Shown in pieces: positions 48,033-56,253 of a stretch of DNA of 64,000 nucleotides. The DNA is from Flavobacterium erciyesense (GTDB taxonomy: Bacteria > Bacteroidota > Bacteroidia > Flavobacteriales > Flavobacteriaceae): positions 1-64,000 of the forward strand of contig NZ_JAGPXB010000015.1 in the NCBI RefSeq assembly GCF_018069925.1, written 5' to 3'. The first letter of the stretch is position 1. Each line of letters opens with the position of its first letter. Both the position numbers and the translations under genes were made by a program. The notes below the pieces were generated by a model that ran no database searches, had not been told where the DNA came from, and saw only the letters and a list, made by a program, of their open reading frames with translations.

Positions 48033-49136
48033 TCATATCCTATCCAAAGGAGAAACGACTTTAGCAATCGATGTGTCCGAAGCCCTGGCATAAATTTGTG
48101 TGGTACGGATATCGTTATGCCCCAAAAGCTTTTGGATAAAACTAATGTCTGTGCCAAATTCCAAAAGATGTGTTGCATAGCTGTGCCTCAATCCGTGAAT
48201 GCCTATGTTTTTGTTTATTTTTGCCTTTTTCATTGCCTTTTTGAAAACAAGCTGTGAACTTCGTACGGTATATTGTCCACCATACTGTCCCTCAAAAAGG
48301 AAGTCTTTCGGAAGATATTCTTTATAATAATTCCGTAAATCTTCCAATACTGAATGTGGCAGGTTGACATATCTGTCCTTTTTGCCTTTGCCCCTGTGAA
48401 TGAGTACTTTCATATTCCGACTGTCGATGTCTTCAATTTTCAGGTTCACGATTTCGCTTACACGCAAGCCCATTCCGTAACAGAGTTGCAGAATAAGCCG
48501 GTGTTTGATATTTTCGGTTACTGAAAAAAGCTTTTTTACATCTTCAATGTTCAGTGATTTGGGCAAAAGCAAAGGTTTTTTGGGGCGTGGAATGTCAAGA
48601 AACATTTTTTTACGATGCAAAACTTTTTCGTAGTAGAACTTTATTGCATTTATCCTGCTGTGGATTTGGTTTTCGGAAAGTTTCAGTTCTTTGAAACAGT
48701 ATAAGAAATAGCTTTGCAGTCTTTCGGGTGAAAGTTCCTGTACAGGAAAATCTTTAAGCAAATATAATAATTGGGCAAACTCAATGGAATAGGTGCGAAT
48801 GGTATTCGGCGATAAGCTTTTGAGAGTAAGTATGTTTTGGTATTTTTGAAACTCGGGCAAGTTGGATGCAGATATTTTGCACAGCACATCTTTTCCCACA
48901 ATATCGGGCTGAATACCGCAAAGATTTCTGTTTTGCAGATTATCAACCACGTACCAAGTTTTTTCCAATTGCGACCAATGTGCTTTGGTGTGCTGTCGCA
49001 ATATTTCAATTAAGCATTTGTCATAATTAAATTTTAACCAAATCACTTTCTTTCCCCGATGTGTTCCTAAAGTAATTTTAAAAAGAGAAGGATTAAATTC
49101 GGGGTTCGTATTTTGAGTATCCATATAGCTTCGCAT
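48033..49136 (-). CDS. Tyrosine recombinase, candidate integron-type integrase of the cassette array
   Basis: This is a roughly 367-residue recombinase with an unusual N-terminal extension of about 85 residues before a SAM-like core-binding domain (SPNTIRTYSIEFAQLLYLL). The catalytic domain has Arg in GMGLRVSEI, Lys in RGKGKKDR, HGLRH, LGHND and Tyr in TTQIYARA, and ends SPLDRI, much like the SPLD ending that I recall for IntI1. The insertion specific to IntI integrases between Lys and HxLR appears to be missing. The gene points away from the cassettes, with the first core site 94 bp from its start. ATG 49124 and TTG 49151 are alternative starts. Confidence 0.85.
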   Translation of the reverse strand: MRSYMDTQNTNPEFNPSLFKITLGTHRGKKVIWLKFNYDKCLIEILRQHTKAHWSQLEKTWYVVDNLQNRNLCGIQPDIVGKDVLCKISASNLPEFQKYQNILTLKSLSPNTIRTYSIEFAQLLYLLKDFPVQELSPERLQSYFLYCFKELKLSENQIHSRINAIKFYYEKVLHRKKMFLDIPRPKKPLLLPKSLNIEDVKKLFSVTENIKHRLILQLCYGMGLRVSEIVNLKIEDIDSRNMKVLIHRGKGKKDRYVNLPHSVLEDLRNYYKEYLPKDFLFEGQYGGQYTVRSSQLVFKKAMKKAKINKNIGIHGLRHSYATHLLEFGTDISFIQKLLGHNDIRTTQIYARASDTSIAKVVSPLDRI

Positions 49137-49194
49137 TTTGAATATCTGCAAATATATAAAATCATAAGTTACTGACGTATTGATAGATGTTTAA

Positions 49195-49239
49195 TTTGTG
49201 TGTTTATTAAAACTTTCGGATATTTGTGCGTTACCTACC
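49195..49239 (+). other. attI-like site and cassette promoter
   Basis: The first core, GTTACCTACC (49230-49239), lies between the integrase gene and the first cassette gene. TTTG (49195-49198) and GATATTTG (49219-49226), 20 bp apart, resemble a Bacteroidota promoter reading into the array, as Pc does in integrons. A second GTTACT lies closer to the integrase, at about 49168. Confidence 0.55.
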
Positions 49240-49250
49240 ATTTGACAAAT

Positions 49251-50120
49251 ATGAACGAACAAACTTACATTGGAATAAATAATGAATTTCTACAACTTCA
49301 AGAATTGAGAAAAGGAGATTCAATATCTTTCGACAAAGACATTTTATCTCCATTACTATTTGTTTGGGTAAGAGGCAAAAATTCCAACATTATTCACGAT
49401 AGTGTAAAAGTTAAGGTTGAAAACAATACTATATTATGTGTAAGCAGATTCGATAAAATTAAATTTGACAATCTTGATAACGCTCGGATTATAAAATTCA
49501 ATCGTGAATTTTATTGCGTTTTAGACCACGTTAAAGAGGTAAGTTGCAAGGGAATATTGTTTTACGGCACAAATCAACTGCCTAACTTTCAAATTCCACA
49601 AGAAGAACTTGATAAGTTTGAAACACTTTGGAAGATGTTTGAAATCGAAATGCAATCAAAAGATGAACTACAACTCGAAATGCTTCAAACAATGCTCAAG
49701 AGATTTATAATCTTGTGCACTAGAATGTTCAAATCTCAAAATCAATTATTGCAATTAGACAATATGGAGATTGATATTGTGAGAGAATTTAATTTTTTGG
49801 TCGAACAAAATTTTAAAACTATACATAGTGTTCAAGATTATGCAAGCCTTCTTAATAAATCCCCAAAAACACTTTCTAATTTATTTTCCATCGTTTCAAA
49901 AAAAACACCACTTCAAATTATTCACGAAAGGAAGTGTATCGAAGCCAAAAGATTATTAAGATACACGGATAAATCTATAAAAGAAATTGGATACGAAATA
50001 GGCTTTGAGGATATCCAAACATTCAGTAAATTTTTTAAGAAAATGGAAAATACCAGCCCTTCGGACTTCAAAAACACAACATTGGGAACTTTAACCAATT
50101 CATCGGGAACAACAGCCTAA
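49251..50120 (+). CDS. AraC family transcriptional regulator, cassette A
   Basis: From ATG 49251 the product has 289 residues. The C-terminal AraC DNA-binding domain (about 190-280) has two HTH parts: SVQDYASLLNKSPKTLSNLFSIVSKKTPLQIIHERKCIEAKRLL and KSIKEIGYEIGFEDIQTFSKFFKKMENTSPSDF. The N-terminal part is a cupin-like sensor. It starts 11 bp after the core site and is followed by three small stress genes that it probably controls. It is only distantly related to the regulators in cassettes B and D. Confidence 0.88.
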   Translation: MNEQTYIGINNEFLQLQELRKGDSISFDKDILSPLLFVWVRGKNSNIIHDSVKVKVENNTILCVSRFDKIKFDNLDNARIIKFNREFYCVLDHVKEVSCKGILFYGTNQLPNFQIPQEELDKFETLWKMFEIEMQSKDELQLEMLQTMLKRFIILCTRMFKSQNQLLQLDNMEIDIVREFNFLVEQNFKTIHSVQDYASLLNKSPKTLSNLFSIVSKKTPLQIIHERKCIEAKRLLRYTDKSIKEIGYEIGFEDIQTFSKFFKKMENTSPSDFKNTTLGTLTNSSGTTA

Positions 50121-50180
50121 CTTTAGCCTAACTTCATATCGCATCTTTGCATCATTAAATAACAACATAAAAATTTAACG

Positions 50181-50714
50181 ATGACAAATTTCACAGTTCC
50201 AACCCGAGGAGAAGTATCGGAAAACAATCAAGCAATTTTTGACAACCTTCAAAAAGGATTAGGTTTTGTACCAAATCTTTATGCTTATTACGCCAAAAAT
50301 GAGACTGCTTTAGGTGATTATTTAGCTCTTCAAAACAGAAAAAGCACCTTAAAAGCGAAAGAAAGAGAAGTAATTAACTTGGTTACCAGCCAAATTAATG
50401 GTTGCAAATATTGCCAATCGGCACACACCGCATTAGGTAAGATGAATGGCTTTACAGAAGACCAAATCATTGAATTGCGCAAAGGTTCTGCCTCTTTTGA
50501 TTCAAAATTAGATGCCTTAGTAAAATTCACAGCATCCGTAGTAGAAAACAAAGGAAACGCAACACAAGAAAGTAAAGATACTTTTTTTGAAGTAGGCTAT
50601 ACAGAGGCTAATTTGATTGATGTAATAATCGTTGTGGGCGATAAAGTAATTAGCAATTACATTCATAATCTAACTGGGTTTTCAATAGATTTTCCAATAG
50701 CAACAGAACTTTAA
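50181..50714 (+). CDS. AhpD-like carboxymuconolactone decarboxylase family protein
   Basis: This 177-residue helical protein has the redox motif CKYCQSAH (CxxCxxxH, near residues 75-82) of AhpD-type peroxidase-associated proteins. It probably reduces peroxides or works with an oxidoreductase. CATCTTTG about 35 bp upstream may be a -7 element, so expression may start behind the AraC gene. DoxX and OsmC genes follow closely. Confidence 0.86.
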   Translation: MTNFTVPTRGEVSENNQAIFDNLQKGLGFVPNLYAYYAKNETALGDYLALQNRKSTLKAKEREVINLVTSQINGCKYCQSAHTALGKMNGFTEDQIIELRKGSASFDSKLDALVKFTASVVENKGNATQESKDTFFEVGYTEANLIDVIIVVGDKVISNYIHNLTGFSIDFPIATEL

Positions 50715-50742
50715 TCTTTATAATCACTTAAACAATAACACA

Positions 50743-51135
50743 ATGAAATACAGTAATTTAATAATTCGCATAGGTTTTGGTTTACTCTTTGTTTGGGGTG
50801 GCTTAGAGAAATTTTTTGAAGGCTTTTTAGGAGGCGTAGGTCTTCAAAAAGGGGCAGATATTCTAAAGAGTAGTGGTTTGAGTTTTTTAGGAGACAGCGG
50901 CACTTTTGCTTTAGTAGCACTATTAGCCTTTTTAGAATTGGCTGCAGGTATATTGGTGCTTGCTAATAAGCAACTTAAATACGCTTATGGCTTTTTAGCA
51001 TTCATTATGCTTATGGCTTTGGTATTGGTTCATATTCCATCAGGAAATTGGATGAACATTATGATACACATAGCTTTATTTACAACTTTATTAGGCTTAG
51101 CTCTAGACCATTTTTCAACTTCAAAAAGCAACTAA
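50743..51135 (+). CDS. DoxX family membrane protein
   Basis: This 130-residue protein has four hydrophobic segments and the DoxX pattern RIGFGLLFVWGGLEKFFEG at the start. DoxX-type proteins accompany thiol and peroxide stress enzymes in membranes. It lies 28 bp after the AhpD-like gene and 4 bp before the OsmC gene, within one operon of cassette A. Confidence 0.82.
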   Translation: MKYSNLIIRIGFGLLFVWGGLEKFFEGFLGGVGLQKGADILKSSGLSFLGDSGTFALVALLAFLELAAGILVLANKQLKYAYGFLAFIMLMALVLVHIPSGNWMNIMIHIALFTTLLGLALDHFSTSKSN

Positions 51136-51139
51136 AACA

Positions 51140-51553
51140 ATGGCAACAGTAATCAAAATTAAAAATCTACAAGAAGGTTATCAAAGCATTATTACCAACG
51201 GTACACATAGTATCGTTGGCGATGAACCAGTTAAAAGTAAAGGAACAGATTTAGGACTTAGTCCATCAGAGTTGGTTCTAAGTGGCTTGGCTATGTGCAA
51301 AGTAGCCACGGTAAGATATATAGCACGACAAAAAGGTTGGGAAATAGGTGAAGTAAAAGCAGAACTTTCACAAGAAGTAAAACGAGATTCTGACGGCTTA
51401 AAAACGACAATTCAAGTAGCAATAAATATTGAAGGTAATATATCGCAAGTACAAAAAGATGAATTACTTAAACAAGCCAATGCCTGTTACATACATCGCC
51501 AAATTATGGGAGAATGGAATATAGAACACGCTAGTTGGTTGAATGAGGAGTAA
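51140..51553 (+). CDS. OsmC/Ohr-like peroxide stress protein
   Basis: This 137-residue protein of the OsmC family has DEPVKSKGTDLGLSPSELVLSGLAMCKVATVRYIARQKGW, containing the first redox Cys, and QANACYIHRQIMG with the second. The pair of cysteines fits organic hydroperoxide reduction. The stop codon is only 4 bp before the inverse core of cassette A, as is usual for integron cassettes. Confidence 0.88.
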   Translation: MATVIKIKNLQEGYQSIITNGTHSIVGDEPVKSKGTDLGLSPSELVLSGLAMCKVATVRYIARQKGWEIGEVKAELSQEVKRDSDGLKTTIQVAINIEGNISQVQKDELLKQANACYIHRQIMGEWNIEHASWLNEE

Positions 51554-51557
51554 AAAC

Positions 51558-51847
51558 GGTAGGTAACAATGTATAAAAGCAATAGCGGCTTGGGTGCAAA
51601 CTCGAGCCTTTTTGCATTTAATTAAGTATATTGCTATCCGAAAGGCAGATGCGTTTTAATCCGCTACTGCTTTTATACTAAACGATGTGAACGCAATCCC
51701 TTCGGTCTTGCGTTCACATCGAGCTCCTGCTGCGCAGGTGATGTTCACTGCCCTTCGGGACAGCGCACATCACCTGCTTGGACGCATTCCGAAAAGGAGT
51801 GAAAAACTCCTTTCGGAACGACGACCAAGCAGGAGCTCGTTACCTGC
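51558..51847 (+). other. attC-like recombination region after cassette A (compound, two stems)
   Basis: It starts with the inverse core GGTAGGTAAC (51558-51567), the reverse complement of cassette A's own start. A first palindrome follows (51572-51588 with 51661-51677, one mismatch). GATGTGAACGCAA / TTGCGTTCACATC (51684-51696 with 51708-51720) forms a perfect 13-bp hairpin. An 11-bp stem GAGCTCCTGCT / AGCAGGAGCTC (51721-51731 with 51828-51838) encloses two inner hairpins. It ends at the next core, GTTACCTGC (51839-51847). Cassette B's regulator starts 20 bp later. Confidence 0.75.
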
Positions 51848-51867
51848 AAGCTGAAAAAAAAATCGAG

Positions 51868-52707
51868 ATGTCAATAGAAAACATACCTGAAAGCTACTTT
51901 AAGAATAAAAAAGAGAACCCAGATTTATTTGTCTATGATTTTAAAATGACAAATGACGTTGTTAAAAGTAAAGTCAATTTAGGAATGAATATGTTCAGCT
52001 TTTTACAAGTTGGAAAAAAGCAAGTACATTTTGCTGGAACGACAGTTGCTGTAAACAAAGACCAATCTTTATTGCTAAAAAAAGGAAATTGGCTTTGGAC
52101 GGAGTTATTAGATACAAAAACGATATATTATTGTAAACTATTCTTTTTTTCAGAAAAAAAGCTAAAAGAATTTTTAGAAAAACACACAGAAAACAATCAA
52201 ACAGTAAAAGAAGAATCGCCTTATTTTATAATCAGAAACGACGACTATATTTCGTCATACATAAATTCATTATCAACAATTAGTCAAGCACCAATAGTTT
52301 TTGCGGAAAATTTACTTTCAGTAAAATTTGAGGAATTGATGCTCTATCTTTTACAGAAATATGGGAAAAACTTTGAAACACATCTCCATTCTTTAATAAT
52401 TAAGGAAACTTCACCATTTAAAAAAATTGTAGAAAGTAAAATTCATTCTAACCTTAAATTGGAAGAAATCGCATTTTTATGCAATATGAGTTTATCTACT
52501 TTTAAACGTCATTTCATTAAAGAATACAAAGTGTCGCCTGGAAAATGGCTTCAAGACAAATGACTTCAAAAGGCAAAAGAAACTTTAGAACAAGGAAATT
52601 TAAAACCTTCAGATATTTATTTAGATTTTGGTTATAATAACCTTTCAAATTTTAGTGTAGCCTATAAAAATAAATTCGGTTTTAGCCCAAATCAGACTTC
52701 TAATTAA
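51868..52707 (+). pseudogene. AraC family regulator of cassette B, interrupted by a nonsense codon
   Basis: The frame from ATG 51868 encodes a sensor domain and the first HTH (LEEIAFLCNMSLSTFKRHF...SPGKWLQDK), then meets TGA at 52561. The same frame continues without further stops for 47 codons to TAA 52705, encoding LQKAKETLEQGNLKPSDIYLDFGYNNLSNFSVAYKNKFGFSP, the expected second half of the AraC domain. The paralogue in cassette D has Arg at the TGA position (LKRLNKAK), so a CGA-to-TGA change is the simplest cause. A truncated 231-residue product could still be made. It is closely similar to the cassette D regulator. Confidence 0.85.
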
Positions 52708-52723
52708 AATTTCATTTACAAGT

Positions 52724-52791
52724 TTGACCTTTTTTCATAAGTCATTAACCTGTTTTAGTAACTTAATAAGATGACTCTCGCAGTATATTTG
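52724..52791 (+). promoter_or_regulatory. Operator and -7 element upstream of the GlcG-like gene
   Basis: TTGACCTTTTTTCATAAGT (52724-52742) is followed 41 bp later by TATATTTG (52784-52791). The same 19 bases occur upstream of the cassette D monooxygenase, 40 bp from its TATATTTG. The adjacent related AraC regulators are the likely binders. Confidence 0.65.
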
Positions 52792-52820
52792 CATCAAATA
52801 ACAATACTAAAACAAAAAAA

Positions 52821-53219
52821 ATGAATATTACATTAGCACAAGCTGAAAAAGCAATCGTAGCAGCAAAACAAAAATCTACAGCAATTGATACAAAAATGAA
52901 CATTGCGGTTGTAGATGCAGGAGCAAATTTAGTGGCATTTGGTCGTATGGACGGTGCTTGGTTAGGCTCACTTGACATCTCTATCAAAAAAGCAAAAACA
53001 GCTCGTTACTTTGATATGAATACTGGAATAATTGGAGAGTTATCTCAACCAGGACAACCATTATTTAACATCGAACATTCAAATAATGGATTGATTACTT
53101 TTCCAGGTGGTGTACCAATTAAAAACGCATCAGGCGAAATTATTGGAGCTATAGGAGTAAGTGGAAGTTCAGTTGAAAATGACCACGCAGTAGCAGAAGC
53201 TGGAGCATCAGCAATTTAA
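52821..53219 (+). CDS. GlcG/HbpS family heme-binding-like protein
   Basis: This 132-residue protein has the family pattern [55 protein letters not shown] and [33 protein letters not shown]. HbpS-type proteins bind heme or sense redox stress; GlcG members are of unknown function. It has its own promoter and terminator within cassette B. Confidence 0.86.
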   Translation: MNITLAQAEKAIVAAKQKSTAIDTKMNIAVVDAGANLVAFGRMDGAWLGSLDISIKKAKTARYFDMNTGIIGELSQPGQPLFNIEHSNNGLITFPGGVPIKNASGEIIGAIGVSGSSVENDHAVAEAGASAI

Positions 53220-53237
53220 TAACCAGTTTATTAATGC

Positions 53238-53275
53238 AAAGAGGATAATTAAAACTAATTATCCTCTTTTTTTTA
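53238..53275 (+). terminator. Terminator after the GlcG-like gene
   Basis: A perfect 14-bp stem (53238-53251 with 53256-53269), 4-base loop and T-run lie just before the aquaporin gene. Confidence 0.85.
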
Positions 53276-53285
53276 TCAAATAATT

Positions 53286-53927
53286 ATGAAAAAATATGTA
53301 GCCGAATTCATTGGAACGTTTGCTTTAGTTTTTTATGGAACAGGAGCAATTATTGTAAACGAGCAATCCAATGGAAGTTTAGGTTTAATCGGAATCGCTT
53401 TAACTTTTGGAATAATAGTTAGTGCTATGATTTATATTTTCGGAAATATTTCTGGAACGCACATAAATCCAGCTGTAACTATAGCATTGGTAGTAGGTAA
53501 ATTAACATCACTAAAAGACGCTTCGTTTTATATTTTCGCTCAACTTTTGGGAGCTTTATTCGCAAGTATCTTATTAAAATTTACGTTCCCTGAAAACCTA
53601 ACATTAGGTGCTACAATTCCTTCTAGCGAATTAATACAATCATTTATTTTAGAATTTGTGCTGACTTTCTTTTTAATGCTTACAATTTTGGGAGTAACAT
53701 CAAAAAAAGAATTTTCCAATATAGCAGGACTTATAATTGGAATAGTAGTTACTGGAATTATCCTTTTTGCAGGGCCAATTTCTGGTGGTTCATTTAATCC
53801 TGCGAGAAGTTTAGCACCTGCAATTGTATCTGGAAACTTTACAGCACTTTGGATTTATATAACAGCACCAACATTAGGAGCGATAATAGCAATGTTTATT
53901 TGGAAAGGACTTAATAAAACAGAATAA
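53286..53927 (+). CDS. Aquaporin/glycerol facilitator family (MIP) protein
   Basis: This 213-residue membrane protein has six hydrophobic segments and both pore motifs: NPA in SGTHINPAVTIALVVG (near residue 60) and NPA in SGGSFNPARSLAPAIVSG (near 175). The Arg after the second NPA is kept. It transports water or small neutral solutes. The gene follows a terminator with little space for a separate promoter, so read-through or a promoter inside the terminator region must drive it. It is the last gene before the inverse core of cassette B. Confidence 0.92.
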   Translation: MKKYVAEFIGTFALVFYGTGAIIVNEQSNGSLGLIGIALTFGIIVSAMIYIFGNISGTHINPAVTIALVVGKLTSLKDASFYIFAQLLGALFASILLKFTFPENLTLGATIPSSELIQSFILEFVLTFFLMLTILGVTSKKEFSNIAGLIIGIVVTGIILFAGPISGGSFNPARSLAPAIVSGNFTALWIYITAPTLGAIIAMFIWKGLNKTE

Positions 53928-53932
53928 AGCCT

Positions 53933-53992
53933 GCAGGTAACAGTTAAAGTTTCGTTGCGTGCGCAGCACGAACAATGAAACTCGTGTTGAAC
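53933..53992 (+). other. attC-like site after cassette B (short form)
   Basis: The inverse core GCAGGTAAC (53933-53941) is the exact reverse complement of cassette B's start GTTACCTGC. It is followed by a hairpin GTTTCGTTGCGTGC (53949-53962), loop GCA, GCACGAACAATGAAAC (53966-53981), with two bulged A and one G-T pair. The site ends at the next core, GTTGAAC (53986-53992). Length about 60 bp and bulged bases match classical attC architecture. Confidence 0.75.
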
Positions 53993-54049
53993 GGAACCGC
54001 TGGCATTCCGCAACTATGGGTTTTTCGAAAAGATTTTAAAGAGAATTTC

Positions 54050-54075
54050 AAGAGGCTACCAAGCCTCTTTTTTTT
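54050..54075 (+). terminator. Terminator downstream of cassette B, before the IS91-like element
   Basis: AAGAGGCT / AGCCTCTT (54050-54057 with 54062-54069) with loop ACCA and a T-run points in the plus direction. Nothing else that I can support lies between here and the transposase stop. Confidence 0.7.
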
Positions 54076-54146
54076 TGGAAGTAGTTTTTGCTTGATTTTA
54101 TAGTGTTTTCCATCACTTTTGGGCATAAAATCCCTTACCCGTAAAG

Positions 54147-55256
54147 CTATATTTTACAGGTCTTGTGGTTTTGGCTGCCGCCAAGATACCAGGCAGGCGG
54201 ACCACGCTGGTCAAAAAGGGCTATCCGGTGTAAATTTCCCGTTTTACAACACAGACATTTGGGTAAAAAAGGCCTTTTTTCTGCTTTATTTATTACTTTT
54301 TGTTGCAATTTTTGCTGTAAAAGTTTTAGTTTTTGCCGTTTCCAAGTACTGCTCAAAAAACCATAATGACGGATTTTCACAAAACGCTTTGGCAAAATAT
54401 GCAATGAAAACCGACGTATAAACTCTTGATGGGTAAGGATCATCTGTTTTTTAATTCCATTTTGGCGGTAATCCTTGTAATCAAAAGTCACGTTTTGACT
54501 GTCAATGTTTTTGATTCTGCGGTTGCTGATGGCTATTTTATGGGTGTACCTGCCCAAATATTCCACCACCGATGCAGGACTTCCAAAAGGTTTTTTGGCA
54601 AATACTACCCACGGTTTTCGCCATAATTCTTGCCGAATTTGTTCGTATTTTATGGGTTCTTTGGCTTTGAGTTTCTCACAATATTTAGCCCTAAAAACTT
54701 TTGACAAGGCTTTTACAGGAAACAGAAATTTGCCGTCGCCTCGGCTGTTTTGCCATTGTCTCTCTTTAGCAATTCCACCGCCCGGAACAATGCAATGCAG
54801 GTGGGGATGCAGGCTCAATTGCTGTCCCCAAGTATGCAAGACAGCAATCATTCCAGATTGGATACCTTTGTTTTTGCCAAAGGTTTTCAAGGTTTCCCAA
54901 GCCGCTTCAAAAAGCAAACCATACACCAATCTTGGATCATGAATCGCCAACGAATTTAGACTATCCGGCAAGGTAAAAACCACATGGAAATAGGGTACTG
55001 GCAAAAGTTCCGTGCTTCTGGCAGCTATCCAGTCCTCCCGCTTGTTGCCCTGGCACTTGGGACAATGCCGGTTGCGGCAGGAGTTGTAACTGATAGTGAG
55101 ACTGCCACAGCCATCGCAAGCATCAATATGGCCGCCCAATGCTGCCGTGCGGCATTTTTTGATGGCTGATAATGTGCGCAATTGCCAGGTGTTTAATCCT
55201 ATATTTTCTACCTTTTTACCGAGTTTTTCTAGCACATGCGCTACTTCGAACTGCAT
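54147..55256 (-). CDS. tnpA: IS91 family Y2 transposase
   Basis: This 369-residue rolling-circle transposase has a zinc-binding N-terminus, CDGCG...CRNRHCPKCQ (residues about 45-70). The metal-binding HPHLHCIVPGGGI (near residue 160) follows, then the two catalytic tyrosines spaced YLGRY (near residue 230). It starts 16 bp inside the end of the integrase gene and is thus translated from the same message. It moves the element by single-strand rolling-circle transposition. Confidence 0.92.
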   Translation of the reverse strand: MQFEVAHVLEKLGKKVENIGLNTWQLRTLSAIKKCRTAALGGHIDACDGCGSLTISYNSCRNRHCPKCQGNKREDWIAARSTELLPVPYFHVVFTLPDSLNSLAIHDPRLVYGLLFEAAWETLKTFGKNKGIQSGMIAVLHTWGQQLSLHPHLHCIVPGGGIAKERQWQNSRGDGKFLFPVKALSKVFRAKYCEKLKAKEPIKYEQIRQELWRKPWVVFAKKPFGSPASVVEYLGRYTHKIAISNRRIKNIDSQNVTFDYKDYRQNGIKKQMILTHQEFIRRFSLHILPKRFVKIRHYGFLSSTWKRQKLKLLQQKLQQKVINKAEKRPFLPKCLCCKTGNLHRIALFDQRGPPAWYLGGSQNHKTCKI

Positions 55257-56071
55257 TTTTCAAACAAAGTATCGAGCGGACTAAAGACTTTTTGGGTGTC
55301 GAGTTGAGCGATGTGCAAATACTCCATCGTGGTTTCGATATTCTGGTGTCCCAAAAGGTCTTTGAGGGTCATGATATCCATGCCGTCTTCGAGCAGATGG
55401 GTGGCATAACTGTGGCGAAGCGTGTGGGTGTGCACTTCCTTTTTTACGCCTGCTGCTTTAGCGACTTGCCGCACTGCCCATTGCACGCCCCGCTGGCTGT
55501 ATTTGCTGTCAAAATCTCCTCCAGCGCGTTCAACAGGCTTTCCATTGAACAAATAATCCTGAGGTTTTTCCCCTTGCATGTATTTTTTGAGTCCTCGAAT
55601 TAAATGAACCGACAGCGGGACATACCGGTCTTTTTTTCCTTTACCTTGAACTACCTTGAGCTGTTTGCGATCAAAATCCAAGTCTTGCAATCGTACGCTG
55701 CGGGCTTCCATACAGCGGAGCCCACAGCCATAAAGCAGTCCGATGAGGATTTTGTGCTTGAGCAATTTGGCACTCTGGAGCATCGCCCAGACTTCTTCTT
55801 TACTCAAGACAACGGGCAGTTTTTTCTCGTGTCTGATAGCAGGCAAACGAAGAAATTGATAAGGCAGGCCTTCTGATTTTAGCAAAAACCGAAGCCCGTA
55901 AACACAGTGTTTAAAATAAGTTTGGGAGGGAGTTTTGGACTTTTTCTGAAGGTAAAAAAGGTAGTCGTGGACTTGCTCAGGATCAAGCTCGGTAGGGATT
56001 TTGCCAAAATACAACGAAATCGAAGCCACATGGCGGGAGTAATTATGGAACGTACTTTGGCTTCTGCCCAA
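55241..56071 (-). CDS. Tyrosine integrase accompanying the IS91-like transposase
   Basis: This XerC/D-like recombinase has Arg in GCGLRCMEARSV, Lys in QGKGKKDR, HTLRHSYAT, LGHQN and Tyr in TTMEYLHI, and ends VFSPLDTLFEK. It starts at a TTG (56071). The frame remains open further upstream with plausible residues (RFERTVSVLG) but no ATG, so the true N-terminus is uncertain. Such integrases regularly precede IS91 transposases in Bacteroidota; their function is not known. It is related to the array integrase at 48 kb. Confidence 0.85.
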   Translation of the reverse strand: MGRSQSTFHNYSRHVASISLYFGKIPTELDPEQVHDYLFYLQKKSKTPSQTYFKHCVYGLRFLLKSEGLPYQFLRLPAIRHEKKLPVVLSKEEVWAMLQSAKLLKHKILIGLLYGCGLRCMEARSVRLQDLDFDRKQLKVVQGKGKKDRYVPLSVHLIRGLKKYMQGEKPQDYLFNGKPVERAGGDFDSKYSQRGVQWAVRQVAKAAGVKKEVHTHTLRHSYATHLLEDGMDIMTLKDLLGHQNIETTMEYLHIAQLDTQKVFSPLDTLFEKCSSK

Positions 56072-56253
56072 AACAGAAACCGTACGCTCAAAACGGACTA
56101 ATAGTTCCGAAAATCCCGGAACTTCTCTTTTGGCCTGGTTGAGAATTTTATTTTCTCTTAATTGCTCAACATTCTTTTTTTTGCAGTCATATCTTACAGA
56201 ATTTAATTATATTCGTAAGGTACAAAATATCGATAAGTGCTACCGAAGGTTTA

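Larger units (their letters stand above)
54147..56071 (-). mobile_element. IS91-like insertion element with accessory integrase
   Basis: Two overlapping minus-strand genes, a tyrosine integrase followed by a Y2 transposase, form the coding part of an IS91-family element. IS91 elements lack terminal inverted repeats and make no target duplication, so exact ends cannot be placed. The whole element lies between the core GTTGAAC (53986) and the inverse core GTTCAAC (56254), i.e. inside or as cassette C. Confidence 0.75.

Noticed and set aside
23488..54075. The trp terminator and the terminator at 54050 share the hairpin letters AGCCTCT/AGAGGCT
   Set aside because: A 7-8-bp stem with the common ACCA loop recurring in opposite arm order is easily coincidental; there is no flanking similarity.
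54119..56101. Several plus-strand open frames across the IS91-like element
   Set aside because: They run antisense to the transposase and integrase, whose motifs are intact, and show no domain of their own.
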